Assembly (NCBI RefSeq): GCF_900115265.1
Contig: NZ_FOVU01000023.1
Coordinates: 1-51,598 of the forward strand
From: Bradyrhizobium sp. Ghvi
Lineage (GTDB): Bacteria; Pseudomonadota; Alphaproteobacteria; Rhizobiales; Xanthobacteraceae
DNA: 51,598 nt
Direction: 5' to 3'
The notes beneath the pieces were generated by a model. That model saw nothing but the letters and a program-made list of their open reading frames with translations. It was not told the origin of the DNA and searched no databases. The position numbers and the translations under genes are program-made. How positions within the stretch are numbered: position 1 is the first letter of the stretch; the number at the start of each line of letters is the position of its first letter. Positions 23,604-31,931 of the stretch are shown piece after piece.

Positions 23604-25283
23604 ATGCCTTCGCTCGACGCTCGCGGTGTGGCAAATCTCCTGCGAGAGTACGCGCAGCGCACCGCCTTGCGCGGCGGCAATCCCTACCGGGCGAAGGCCT
23701 ATTCGAGAGCCGCCGACAGTCTGGCGGCTCTCGCAGTTCCTCTGGACGTGCTCATCGCCGAAGACCGGTTGACTGAGATCCCCGGGGTCGGCGATGCGAT
23801 CGCCGACATCATCACCAAACTCCACAAGACGGGCAGTCATCCGAGCCTCGAAAAGCTGCGGAAGGAGATTCCCGAGGGCGTGCTCGAGATGCTTGCTGTG
23901 CCGGGCCTTCGTCCGGAGAAGGTGCTGCGCCTTTATAAGGATCTCGGCATCGCGTCGCTCGTGGAATTAGAAGCCGCCGCCAAGGACGACCGCATTAAGA
24001 AGGCGAAAGGACTCGGCGCCGCGCTGCAGACCAAGATCCTGCAGAACCTGGCCATCGCAAAGAGTGGAGAAGGCCGCCTGCACCTGCACCGTGCCGCCGC
24101 TCTGCTCGCGCATGCGAAGGAGTCCATCCGGAGGGCCCGGCCAGAGCTCAAGCGCGTGACGATCGCCGGCGATTTCCGTCGGGGCTGCGAACTCGTCGGC
24201 GACCTCGCGATCGTTGCCGAGGCTGCCAAATCAGACAAGATGTCAGTGCCATCGGCCGGTGGACTGCAGGTCCGCGTTTCCGACCGCAAGCATTTCGGCG
24301 CCGCCCTTCTCTTCGCCACCGGCTCCGCCGCTCACATCCAGCAGCTCCAAGCCTTGGCCGACGAGAAGGGCATGCGGTTGGACGCTGACGGCCTGCACAA
24401 GGGCCGGACACTGGTTGCCGGCGAGGAGGCCAGCATCTACGAGGCTCTCGGGCTACCCTTCATCGATCCCGAGCTCCGGGAGGGGCACGGCGAGGTCGAG
24501 CTGGCTCTGAAGGGTAAGTTGCCGAAGCTCGTCACCGACGACGACCTCCGCGGAATCCTGCACTGCCACACGGATGCCTCCGACGGGACAGAGACCCTGG
24601 AGAGGATGGCGAAGGCGACGCGCCAGCGCGGGTTCGAGTATTTCGGGGTCGCCGACCATTCCAAATCTGCGCATTATGCGGGAGGTCTGTCGGTGGAGGA
24701 GATCGCGCAGCAGCACCGGGAAGCCGACCGGCTGAACAAGCGGTTCGGCAAGGATTTCCGGATCCTGAAAGGGATCGAGTCCGACATTCTGGCGGACGGG
24801 TCGCTCGACTACGACGACGACGTGCTTGAACGTTTCGACTTCGTCGTCGCCAGCATCCACGGCCGGTTCAAGCTAGATCGCAAGGCGCAGACGCAGCGCC
24901 TGCTTCGGGCGATTTCCCATCCTTACACAACGATCATCGGCCACATGACCGGGCGGCAGCTGCAGCGGCGGCCAGGCTACGAGATCGACGTGGAGAAGGT
25001 GCTGCGGGCCTGCGCCAAGCACGACGTCGTGGTCGAGATCAACGCCCACCCATGGCGGCTCGACCTGGACTGGCGTTGGCATCAGGCGGCGCTGGAATTT
25101 GGCTGCACGCTGAGCATCAATCCCGACGCGCACTCAATTGCTGAGCTCGACCACATGCACTGGGGCGTCGAGATGGCCCGCAAGGGCGGCGTCCCTGCCG
25201 ACAGAGTACTGAATACGTTGACCCTCTCTGAGATGACGCGATATCTCCGCCGCAAGAGGCGCTCGCTCTCCCAAGCCGCCTAA
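23604..25283 (+). CDS. polX: PolX-type DNA polymerase/PHP exonuclease
   Basis: This 559-residue protein has the PolX layout. An N-terminal 8-kDa-like domain with helix-hairpin-helix (EIPGVGDAIADIITKL near residue 60, VPGLRPEKVLRLYKDL near 98) is followed by a nucleotidyltransferase palm and then a PHP phosphoesterase domain. The PHP motifs are present: HCHTDASDG, ADHSKSA, GIESDIL, ASIHGRF, IGHMTGR, INAHPWRLDL and NPDAHS. In the palm, the motif normally G-D-x-D reads AGDFRRGCELVGDLAIVAEA (about 188-207), so the second metal-binding aspartate is alanine. Polymerase activity is therefore doubtful while the PHP 3'-5' exonuclease looks complete. This may be a subgroup trait. The gene follows the previous one with TGAATG. 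Confidence 0.9.
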   Translation: MPSLDARGVANLLREYAQRTALRGGNPYRAKAYSRAADSLAALAVPLDVLIAEDRLTEIPGVGDAIADIITKLHKTGSHPSLEKLRKEIPEGVLEMLAVPGLRPEKVLRLYKDLGIASLVELEAAAKDDRIKKAKGLGAALQTKILQNLAIAKSGEGRLHLHRAAALLAHAKESIRRARPELKRVTIAGDFRRGCELVGDLAIVAEAAKSDKMSVPSAGGLQVRVSDRKHFGAALLFATGSAAHIQQLQALADEKGMRLDADGLHKGRTLVAGEEASIYEALGLPFIDPELREGHGEVELALKGKLPKLVTDDDLRGILHCHTDASDGTETLERMAKATRQRGFEYFGVADHSKSAHYAGGLSVEEIAQQHREADRLNKRFGKDFRILKGIESDILADGSLDYDDDVLERFDFVVASIHGRFKLDRKAQTQRLLRAISHPYTTIIGHMTGRQLQRRPGYEIDVEKVLRACAKHDVVVEINAHPWRLDLDWRWHQAALEFGCTLSINPDAHSIAELDHMHWGVEMARKGGVPADRVLNTLTLSEMTRYLRRKRRSLSQAA

Positions 25284-25507
25284 TGGCACCGGCTCGCGAT
25301 CTCTCCCTCGAGGGGGAGCTAGCGGTCGCCGCCGGTCGCGACTAGTTGATCCGTCCAGGCATGTCGGCAGGGGGTCCCAACGCCCGCGGGTCACGGCCAA
25401 GTTGATAGCCGAATCCTTGGCCGCCTCCAGCGCCTCGCCTCTAACGAGCCGCTCAAGAAATGGCATGCGATCGTCTTAAGCTTCCGCTCTTTGGCGGAAT
25501 CGGAGCT

Positions 25508-25645
25508 CTACCACCACGCCGGCGGGCGTGCGCGTCCATACACGCGTGCGCGCGTCTTCCACACGGCTATCTGCTCCTGCAGCTTGGTCGCCAAATCCTC
25601 CTTGAACGCTTCGACGCTGTCCCTCGAAGTTTCGATGAGCTGCAT
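25508..25645 (-). CDS. Short helical protein, probably truncated, 45 aa
   Basis: From ATG 25645, after a GGAGGGAC ribosome site, the product is MQLIETSRDSVEAFKEDLAT then KLQEQIAVWKTRARVYGRAR, ending PPAWW. The start resembles longer rhizobial coiled-coil proteins with K-E-E-x-A-T-K-L-Q-E-Q-I-A-V-W followed by a long helix. Here the frame stops early, so truncation by frameshift after residue 38 is likely. Confidence 0.45.
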   Translation of the reverse strand: MQLIETSRDSVEAFKEDLATKLQEQIAVWKTRARVYGRARPPAWW

Positions 25646-25747
25646 GTCCCTCCTCCGGCGCGACTTCGGCCGCATCGCTGCACTATTTCGCTGATGAATG
25701 AAGGCGCCGCGCGGGAAACGCGCGGCTGCTCATGGCTCGCCTGATCG

Positions 25748-26197
25748 TCAGGCGGCCTTGGATCCGATCTGAGTCACGTTGCTTGGCGAGGGCCATTTAA
25801 TGGCGATCCGCCGCGGCTTCATCGGCTCCGGAATTTCCCGCTGCAGGTCGATGAGCAGCAGCCCGTTCTCGAAGCGGGCACCCTTGACCCCGATGTAGTC
25901 GGCCAAGGCGAACTGACGCTTGAAGTTTCGCGTCGAGATGCCGCGATGCAGGAAGAACTTGCCTTCCGTTTCGGACTTGCGCCTTCGAGGGTCAGGACGT
26001 TCTGCTCGCTCGTCAGCGAGATCTCCTCCGGCGCAAAGCCGGCGAGCGCTACTGTGATTTGGAAGCGGTTATCATCGAGACGTTCGATGTTGTGGGGGAT
26101 AGGTCTCTTCAGCGGTCCGCTGGACCTCGCCGAGAGCGTCGAAAATGCGGTCGAACCCGATGGTCGACCTCCAGACGGGAGTCCAATCATAACTCAT
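25748..26197 (-). pseudogene. Small heat-shock protein Hsp20/alpha-crystallin, two frameshifts
   Basis: The gene starts at ATG 26197 after AAGGAGGATTTGGAT with MSYDWTPVWRSTIGFDRIFD then ALGEVQRTAEETYPP. A first shift near 26090 leads to NIERLDDNRFQITVALAGFA and EEISLTSEQNVLTLEG. A second near 25980 leads to KSETEGKFFLHRGISTRNFK, YIGVKGARFENGLLLIDLQR and a tail to the stop at 25748-25750. Joined, the three parts make a complete class A rhizobial Hsp20 of about 150 residues with the G-x-L motif (NGLLLI). As it stands it cannot give a full chaperone. A ROSE-type leader is still present. Confidence 0.88.
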
Positions 26198-26290
26198 ATC
26201 CAAATCCTCCTTGGAGCAGATGGGTACGGGCAGGCTCCGGATACCGCCGGCGCCCGTCCTGGTCTCGAGACCCCGAAAGCCTCCCGGCGA
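26198..26290 (-). promoter_or_regulatory. ROSE-type RNA thermometer in front of hsp20
   Basis: The leader ends CTGCTCCAAGGAGGATTTGG then ATATG. This is the ROSE signature, in which a conserved GCTCC strand pairs with the ribosome site GGAGG just upstream of the ATG and melts on heating. GC-rich hairpin segments (GGGCGCCGGCGGTATCCGG) precede it, as in other ROSE leaders. It is nearly identical at its 3' end to the leader at 29905-30003. In Bradyrhizobium, ROSE elements control small heat-shock genes and rpoH1 (established knowledge). Confidence 0.7.
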
Positions 26291-26587
26291 CGACGAAAAA
26301 ATTTGGAAGCCGACAAAAGGTTTCAAGGAGCGCGACGTGATTTTTTGTCCCCAAAAGGGAGATGGTTAATGCCTGGATTAGGCTCGCTTGCGGTAACGTG
26401 CGGCCCTCGCGCGAGCGGGCCTGACATCGCAGTTTCGGGGGCAATCACCCGCATACTCCGGCAACCAATCACTTGAAGTCGCCCCGGCCGGTTCTAATTC
26501 AATGCTTAGCCGAACCGAGCTTCGGCTAAGTGGAGCATCATATCGGAGACTAGCGCATCGCGCATAAGACTGAGTTGAGGACATGAC

Positions 26588-26860
26588 ATGAGAAAGCTTG
26601 CTCTTGCAGTTGTAGCGGCGGCAACGCTCCTCGTTGGATCGGTTGCGCCGGCTTCGGCCCATTGGCATCACCACGGCTGGGGTGGACCGGGAATTGGTCC
26701 CGGGCTTGCTCTCGGATTGTTCGCCGGAACACTGGCTGCTGCCACGGCACCCCCGGTCTATTATGGACCGGTCTATGGCCCACCGCCCTACTATTACGGC
26801 CCTCCGTATCGGGTGGTTCGCTACTATCGGCCGGCTTATCCCTTCTGGTACGGCTGGTGA
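26588..26860 (+). CDS. Small secreted Gly/Tyr/Pro-rich protein, 90 aa
   Basis: MRKLALAVVAAATLLVGSVA then PASAHWHHHGWGG shows a signal peptide with A-S-A cleavage site and a histidine-rich mature start. The mature part is repetitive in G, P and Y (YYGPVYGPPPYYYGPPYR). Proteins of this style are frequent in rhizobia and probably sit in the cell envelope; the function is unknown. A terminator follows directly. Confidence 0.7.
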   Translation: MRKLALAVVAAATLLVGSVAPASAHWHHHGWGGPGIGPGLALGLFAGTLAAATAPPVYYGPVYGPPPYYYGPPYRVVRYYRPAYPFWYGW

Positions 26861-26869
26861 TGAGACGAA

Positions 26870-26894
26870 GGCCCGGTCTCCGCCGGGCCTTTTG
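26870..26894 (+). terminator. Intrinsic terminator
   Basis: GGCCCGG (26870-26876) pairs with CCGGGCC (26883-26889) with a six-base loop, then TTTTG. It ends the small secreted protein gene. Confidence 0.75.
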
Positions 26895-27012
26895 TCAAGC
26901 CTCCCAGGGACGCAACTGGTCTTTCAAGGAGGCAACAGAGTAGCGCGCCGTCCCCTGCTGAAATCAAGCTCGTTCTCTCCGGTTGTTCCGGAGACATGCT
27001 CGAGCTTTCAAC

Positions 27013-27965
27013 ATGACCAAGAAATCCGGTTCAACGTCGATCTCGGGCTCGGAGTTCGTCGAAAGGTTCGTCGGCGTCGGGGCCGCGCGCGTGCGGGATC
27101 TGTTCCAGCAGGCCCACGAAAAGGTGCCTGCGATCATCTTCATTGATGAGCTCGACGCGCTGGGCCGGGCCCGAGGCATCGGCCCCTTTGCAGGCGGGCA
27201 CGACGAGAAGGAACAGACGCTCAACCAGCTCCTGGTCGAGCTCGACGGCTTCGACTCCCGCTCAGGCCTTGTCATCCTAGCCGCGACCAACCGGCCGGAA
27301 ATCCTCGATCCCGCTCTGCTGCGGGCCGGCCGTTTCGATCGGCAGGTCCTGGTTGATCGGCCTGACAAGAAAGGCCGCATCGAGATTCTCAAGGTTCACA
27401 TGAAGAAGGTGCAGATCGCAGCCGACGCGGCCTTGACACCGGGTTTCACCGGCGCCGATCTCGCCAATCTGGTCAATGAGGCGGCGCTCCTGGCGACGCG
27501 ACGCGGCGGCAATTCCGTCAGCATGAGCGACTTCAACAATGCCGTCGAGCGCATGGTCGCCGGCCTGGAAAAGCGCAATCGATGCTCAATCCCAAGGAAC
27601 GGGAGATCGTCGCCTTTCAGGAAATGGGGCATGCGCTGGTCGCGCTCTCATTGCCCGGCGTGGATCCGGTGCACAAAGTCTCAATCATTCCGAGGGGTGT
27701 CGGCGCGCTCGGCTACACCATCCAACGGCCGATCGAGGATCGCTTCCTGATGACCAAGTAGGAACTCGAAAACAAGATGGCGGTTTTGCTGGGCGGCCGG
27801 GCGGCAGAGTTGATCGTGTTCGGTCATCTCCCGCGTAACCCCGTTGATCGAGGAGAGAACGTCAGCATTCGTGCCTCAGTTCCAGAACACGGAATCCGTT
27901 TGCCCTCCCGCAATTTACCCCGGCGAACATCACTGCCGTGGCGTTCGAAAGCTGCAAGAGACTGA
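27013..27965 (+). pseudogene. ftsH: FtsH AAA+ protease fragment
   Basis: The AAA+ module is readable from SISGSEFVERFVGVGAARVR through IIFIDELDALGRARG (Walker B), the second region of homology NRPEILDPALLRAGRFDRQV and PGFTGADLANLVNEAALLA. The N-terminal membrane anchors and the Walker A loop are absent. Near 27580 the frame shifts, then NPKEREIVAFQEMGHALVAL follows, where the zinc motif H-E-x-G-H reads QEMGH, so the first histidine is lost. TAG at 27759-27761 interrupts before ELENKMAVLLGGRAAELIVF, and homology fades near 27840. It is truncated, frameshifted, catalytically dead and stopped. Confidence 0.88.
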
Positions 27966-27969
27966 CCGG

Positions 27970-28908
27970 TCACGTCCGGCCACCGATGCCCTGCTTTTCG
28001 AGGCCCGGCGTCCGCGCGATCTGCGCCGCGAGATAGTCGATCAGCAGGCGCACCCGGGCGATGCCTGACCGCTCGGGAACGATCAGCATGTTGAGCGGAA
28101 CGGGAGGCGGCGAGAATTCGGGCAGCACCATTTCGAGCTTGTTGACGGCAAGGAGATCCTCCACGAGCCAGAGATGCGCAGGCGCGATGCCCCGTCCGGC
28201 CGCGAGTGCCTCGCGTGCGGCAAGTCCATGATCAACACGCAAGCGCCCCCGGAACGGCACCACGTGCCGGCCGCCGCGGCGCCCGTGGAGCACGAGCAGA
28301 TCGCTGCCGGCGATGTTCGACATCCTGACACCCTCATGACGTGCCAAATCTTGCGGGCGCGTCGGCTTGCCGCGCGCGGCGAGATATTGTGGAGCGGCAA
28401 CCAGCACTCGCCGGGACTGGCCGAGAGACTTCAACTTCATCGAGCTATCACCAGGTGGCCCGAGCCGGATGGCGATGTCAACGCCCTCACGCACAAGGTC
28501 GATACGCTCGTCAGTGAGGCTCAAATCAACCATGATGTCAGGGTAGCGATCCTGGAAGGCGAACAGGAAACGGCTGACGTGCAGCACAGCGAAAGCCGCG
28601 GTGCAGGAGATGCGCACCGTCCCTTCGGGCGCGCCGCGCGCGCTGCGGGCCTCCTCGCTTGCCTGGTCAACCATGCGGAGGATCTGGACGCAGTTGCGGT
28701 AGTAGCGCGCGCCCTCTTCGGTCACTGCCACGCGGCGCGTGGTCCTGCTCAGCAAGGGCACGCCGATCGCTTCCTCCAGCTCGCGCAAATGCCGCGTGAT
28801 GGTCGACTGACCGACACCGAGCTCGCGCGCGACCGCAGACAGATTGCCCCGCTCCGCGACCCGGACGAAGCTGCGCATGCGCTCGAGGGAGATTTCTGAT
28901 TTATCCAT
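27970..28908 (-). CDS. LysR family transcriptional regulator
   Basis: The 312-residue protein begins MDKSEISLERMRSFVRVAER. Its winged HTH is at about 8-67 (LSAVARELGVGQSTITRHLR), and the co-inducer domain follows from about residue 90 (VRISCTAAFAVLHVSRFLFA). ATG 28908 is preferred over the longer frame because the LysR domain starts here. It is divergent from the quinone-reductase-like gene at 28999, and the 90-bp gap is the expected place for its operator. It likely regulates that neighbour. The effector is unknown. Confidence 0.88.
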   Translation of the reverse strand: MDKSEISLERMRSFVRVAERGNLSAVARELGVGQSTITRHLRELEEAIGVPLLSRTTRRVAVTEEGARYYRNCVQILRMVDQASEEARSARGAPEGTVRISCTAAFAVLHVSRFLFAFQDRYPDIMVDLSLTDERIDLVREGVDIAIRLGPPGDSSMKLKSLGQSRRVLVAAPQYLAARGKPTRPQDLARHEGVRMSNIAGSDLLVLHGRRGGRHVVPFRGRLRVDHGLAAREALAAGRGIAPAHLWLVEDLLAVNKLEMVLPEFSPPPVPLNMLIVPERSGIARVRLLIDYLAAQIARTPGLEKQGIGGRT

Positions 28909-28998
28909 TTTTCGGCACAATCCTATCCATTGCTGACATCTACCGCGTCGCGGCTTCGCGTGCCACCTCATCGACGTCACTGATCAGGAGGTGCTGTC

Positions 28999-29871
28999 AT
29001 GAGAGTCTTGATTGTCTTCGCCCACCCGGAGCCGCGCTCGCTGAACGGTGCGCTGCTGGACGTCTCGGTCACGGAGCTCAAGCGGCTCGGCCACGACGTA
29101 CAGGTGTCAGATCTCTACGCCCAGGGGTGGAAATCAGAGATCGATCGAGGGGACTTTCCGTCGCTGGGGCAAGCTGAACGGCTGAAGCCGGCCGCAGCCT
29201 CCAAGCAGGCCTTCGAGGCCCACACGTTGACCGGCGACGTAAAAGCCGAGATTGAAAAGCTGTTGTGGGCGGATGTCCTGATTCTGCAGTTTCCGCTGTG
29301 GTGGTTTTCGATGCCGGCGATCCTCAAGGGCTGGGTGGACCGGGTGTTTGCCTACGGCTTTGCTTACGGGGTCGGCGAACACAGCGACAAGCGATGGGGC
29401 GATCGCTATGGCGACGGAACGTTGAAGGGCAAGCGCGCAATGCTGGTCGTGACCGCCGGCGGCTGGGTGGAGCACTACTCGGCTCGCGGCGTCAATGGGC
29501 CCATCGACGACCTGCTATTCCCCATCAATCACGGGATTCTCTACTATCCAGGCTATGACGTCCTGCCGCCTTTCGTGGTCTATCGCGTGGATCGGCTCGA
29601 CGATGGCGGCTTTGCGCCGATTGCCGAAGGACTGCGAGAGCGGATGCGCGCGCTCGCGACCACCGCGCCCATTCCCTACCGGCGGCAGAATGATGGTGAT
29701 TACCTGATCCCAAGCATGCAACTCCGCGCCGGGCTCGAGGCACCAGGGACAAGCGGATTCGCACTTCACGTGGATCGAGGAGCCAGGCGGGTCAGTAAGC
29801 CCCGAGCGTCGGGCTCCTCCCCCGCAGCATCGGGCTCAGGCAGCTTGGCTTCCGACGAGCTGGCTAATTGA
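28999..29871 (+). CDS. NAD(P)H:quinone oxidoreductase-like flavodoxin-fold protein
   Basis: This 290-residue protein belongs to the flavodoxin-like NQO1/MdaB/KefF family. It opens MRVLIVFAHPEPRSLNGALL (FMN/FAD phosphate loop), has ADVLILQFPLWWFSMPAILK and GWVDRVFAYGFAYG (isoalloxazine contacts), and GKRAMLVVTAGG. The two-electron reduction of quinones protects against redox stress (family knowledge). The last about 45 residues after QLRAGLEAPGTSGF are an unusual S/A/R-rich tail, perhaps read-through into formerly non-coding DNA. The start follows a GGAGGTG site. It is divergent from a LysR regulator. Confidence 0.85.
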   Translation: MRVLIVFAHPEPRSLNGALLDVSVTELKRLGHDVQVSDLYAQGWKSEIDRGDFPSLGQAERLKPAAASKQAFEAHTLTGDVKAEIEKLLWADVLILQFPLWWFSMPAILKGWVDRVFAYGFAYGVGEHSDKRWGDRYGDGTLKGKRAMLVVTAGGWVEHYSARGVNGPIDDLLFPINHGILYYPGYDVLPPFVVYRVDRLDDGGFAPIAEGLRERMRALATTAPIPYRRQNDGDYLIPSMQLRAGLEAPGTSGFALHVDRGARRVSKPRASGSSPAASGSGSLASDELAN

Positions 29872-29904
29872 TAGAGGGAACAACCCATTGGCTTGGCGGT
29901 TCTT

Positions 29905-30003
29905 TTGGCGCCGCCGGCCGGGGTTGTCGTGGGTGCCCTTAGGGCCCAGCCAAGCCGGAGGACACGGCGGTTCGTACCATTTTGCTCCATGGAGGATTTG
30001 GAT
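29905..30003 (+). promoter_or_regulatory. ROSE-type RNA thermometer upstream of the rpoH transcription unit
   Basis: The leader ends TTTTGCTCCATGGAGGATTT then GGATATGA. GCTCC can pair with GGAGG of the ribosome site, the ROSE hallmark, and GC-rich hairpins (GGCGCCGCCGGCC, GGGCCCAGCC) precede it. The string GGAGGATTTGGATATGA is identical to the end of the hsp20 leader. The start codon it masks (30004) belongs to a 37-codon ORF, with rpoH following. Confidence 0.72.
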
Positions 30004-30117
30004 ATGAAGGCCAACTGTCTCTTCACTTTGCAGTCCACCGGTCTCACGCCTCCCGCGAGGCTCTCGCGACGAGACCTTCCCTTTGGCAGCCCGTTCGGGC
30101 TCAGGGATGGCGTCTGA
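30004..30117 (+). CDS. 37-codon ORF between the thermometer and rpoH
   Basis: The ORF gives MKANCLFTLQSTGLTPPARL then SRRDLPFGSPFGLRDGV. It is the frame whose start sits under the ROSE hairpin. It does not resemble Hsp20 or another chaperone. The rpoH ribosome site (AAGGAGGG) begins at its stop codon and the rpoH ATG is 13 bases further, so translation of this ORF could help open the rpoH start. It may be a leader peptide or the shell of a replaced heat-shock gene. Confidence 0.45.
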   Translation: MKANCLFTLQSTGLTPPARLSRRDLPFGSPFGLRDGV

Positions 30118-30130
30118 AGGAGGGCAAGTC

Positions 30131-31018
30131 ATGTCAATCAAGTCTGCCCTTCCTGCCATCCATTCGGAGGCCGGGTTATCCCGCTATCTGCAGGAGATCA
30201 GAAGCTTCCCGCTGCTCGATGCATCCGAAGAAGTGATGTATGCAAGGCGCCTTCGGGAGTTCGGGGATCGCGAAGCGGCCTATCGTTTGGTGACGAGCCA
30301 TTTGCGATTGGCTGCCAAGATCGCCCTGAAATATCGGCGCTACGGACTGCCGATCGCCGACCTCATCTCCGAAGCCAATGTCGGATTGATGCTGGCCGTC
30401 AAACGGTTCGACCCTGAAAAGGGATTTCGCCTGGCGACCTATGCCGCGTGGTGGATCAAGGCGTCGGTGCAGGAGTTCGTGCTGCGATCATGGTCGCTCG
30501 TCAAGCTCGGCACAACCGCGGCGCAGAAAAAGCTATTCTTCAACCTCCGAAAGCTGAAGAAACGCCTTGGTGCGCCGGATGAAGGCGAGCTTTCGCCGGA
30601 GCAGGTGAAGCAGATCTCCGAGCACCTTCAGGTCAGGGAAACCGACGTCGTCGAGATGAACGGGCGGATCCGTGGCGACATGACGCTGAACGTTCAGCTC
30701 AGCGAAGAAGGCGAGCAGTGGCAGGACAGGCTCGCCGATTCATCTTCTGATCCTGAGACCCTGCTCATGGAGAGCGGAGACCGTGAACGGCAGAGGATCG
30801 CACTCTCCGAGGCGCTGAATGCGCTTTCTCCGCGAGAACGCACCATCGTCGAAGCGCGTTACATGGCAGAACAGCAAAGCACGCTGGACGATCTCGCTCA
30901 TACTTTCGGGATTTCTCGTGAGCGTATCCGTCAGATCGAGCAGCGTGCGTTGAAGCGCATCAAGACGATGATCTGCGCACGCCTTCCGGATCTGGAGACT
31001 GCTTCAGCAAGCGCTTAG
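30131..31018 (+). CDS. rpoH: RNA polymerase heat-shock sigma factor RpoH (sigma-32)
   Basis: The 295-residue protein has sigma-70 region 2 (DLISEANVGLMLAVKRFDPE then FRLATYAAWWIKA, about 77-111). It also has the RpoH box QKKLFFNLRK at about 132-141, which separates RpoH from other sigmas, and region 4 (TLDDLAHTFGISRERIRQIE then QRALKRIK). It directs transcription of heat-shock genes. Bradyrhizobium has several rpoH paralogues, one under ROSE control, and the upstream thermometer fits that pattern. A sigma-32-like promoter lies ahead of groESL 470 bases downstream. ATG 30131 follows AAGGAGGGCAAGTC. Confidence 0.92.
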   Translation: MSIKSALPAIHSEAGLSRYLQEIRSFPLLDASEEVMYARRLREFGDREAAYRLVTSHLRLAAKIALKYRRYGLPIADLISEANVGLMLAVKRFDPEKGFRLATYAAWWIKASVQEFVLRSWSLVKLGTTAAQKKLFFNLRKLKKRLGAPDEGELSPEQVKQISEHLQVRETDVVEMNGRIRGDMTLNVQLSEEGEQWQDRLADSSSDPETLLMESGDRERQRIALSEALNALSPRERTIVEARYMAEQQSTLDDLAHTFGISRERIRQIEQRALKRIKTMICARLPDLETASASA

Positions 31019-31039
31019 CAGAACACGAAAAATCGCTCG

Positions 31040-31069
31040 CCGGCTGCTGATCGATGGATCAGCAGCCGG
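31040..31069. terminator. Perfect 13-bp hairpin between convergent genes
   Basis: CCGGCTGCTGATC (31040-31052) pairs with GATCAGCAGCCGG (31057-31069) around GATG. The minus strand continues into GATTTTTCG. It overlaps the stop codon of the minus-strand secreted protein gene and lies 22 bases after rpoH, so it can serve both. Confidence 0.75.
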
Positions 31070-31289
31070 TGCAGATGTCGGGTACAATGGCCTCCGCCGA
31101 GAAATCATGGGTCTTGCGGCCGTCGGACCTTGTTTTTACGGGCTTGCCTGGCGACTGGCCACTTTGATTGCTGACAATCTGATTGGCGGTGGCGTCGGGA
31201 CTTCGCGCCGCTCGCGGCGAATCCACTTCTTTGGCCTGCAGCGAAACCGCCATCCCGAGTAGAGCAGCAAGTACCAATAGCGTCCGCAT
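31059..31289 (-). CDS. Small secreted protein, 76 aa
   Basis: MRTLLVLAALLGMAVSLQA is a signal peptide (cleavage about A19), followed by KEVDSPRAARSPDATANQIV, a polar linker and HDFSAEAIVPDICTGC with two C-terminal cysteines. The ATG at 31289 follows a GAAAGGAGGGTC ribosome site. No family is recognised; it is likely periplasmic. Confidence 0.6.
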   Translation of the reverse strand: MRTLLVLAALLGMAVSLQAKEVDSPRAARSPDATANQIVSNQSGQSPGKPVKTRSDGRKTHDFSAEAIVPDICTGC

Positions 31290-31484
31290 CTCTGATGACC
31301 CTCCTTTCGACGATGCTCCAATCTTCTGCGCAGAGATGTTCTGCGGCCGAGAAAAGATCTTGGTTTGACGACCCCGGTTTTCAACATAAGGCGAGTGATT
31401 TCGGACGTTGGCGGCCGGCCTCCGATGGACGAGCTCGCGCCCGCATGGACGGGCCAGCCTAGCCGAAAAAATTCGTTTTCCCCT

Positions 31485-31511
31485 CTTGAAAGTGGTTCCC
31501 TCGCGCCTAGG
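31485..31511 (+). promoter_or_regulatory. Sigma-32-like promoter for groESL
   Basis: CTTGAAA (31485-31491) matches the heat-shock -35 element exactly. A CC-starting -10-like element (CCTAGG, 31506-31511) follows after 14 bases, weaker than the consensus CCCCAT. No CIRCE inverted repeat (TTAGCACTC-N9-GAGTGCTAA) is present, so this groESL copy looks RpoH-controlled rather than HrcA-controlled. Confidence 0.55.
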
Positions 31512-31581
31512 TCCTTTTCGCCCGGGGGCCGTTACGGACCCGGATTTTGGACATCGCTGAACCTACCCAAGGAGGATGTGC

Positions 31582-31896
31582 ATGCATTTCCGTCCCTTGC
31601 ACGATCGCGTGCTCGTGCGACGCCTCGGCGCCGAAGAGAAGACCGCCGGCGGCATCATCATTCCAGACACCGCAAAGGAGAAGCCGCAGCAGGGCGAGAT
31701 CGTCGCCACTGGCGCCGGCGCACGCAACGAGCAGGGCCAGCTCGTTCAACTCGACGTCAAGCCAGGTGACTTTGTCCTGTTCGGAAAGTGGTCTGGCACC
31801 GAGGTCAAGATCGACGGTGAGGAATTCCTGATCATGAAGGAAAGCGACCTTCTAGGTGTTGTCGACAAGGCAGCCACCCTCAAGAAGGCAGCTTAG
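31582..31896 (+). CDS. groES: Co-chaperonin GroES
   Basis: This is the complete 104-residue GroES: MHFRPLHDRVLVRRLGAEEK, the mobile loop TAGGIIIPDTAKEKPQQGEI and GDFVLFGKWSGTEVKIDGEE. GroES caps GroEL during ATP-driven folding. ATG 31582 is chosen over 31576 because the latter touches the ribosome site AAGGAGG. It is the first gene of an operon with groEL 35 bases downstream. Confidence 0.96.
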   Translation: MHFRPLHDRVLVRRLGAEEKTAGGIIIPDTAKEKPQQGEIVATGAGARNEQGQLVQLDVKPGDFVLFGKWSGTEVKIDGEEFLIMKESDLLGVVDKAATLKKAA

Positions 31897-31931
31897 CGCG
31901 CTGACAGTCATAGAAGAAAGGAGAGATCAAA

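Noticed and set aside
31380..31581. CIRCE/HrcA operator before groESL
   Set aside because: I looked for TTAGCACTC-N9-GAGTGCTAA in the upstream region and did not find it or a close variant.
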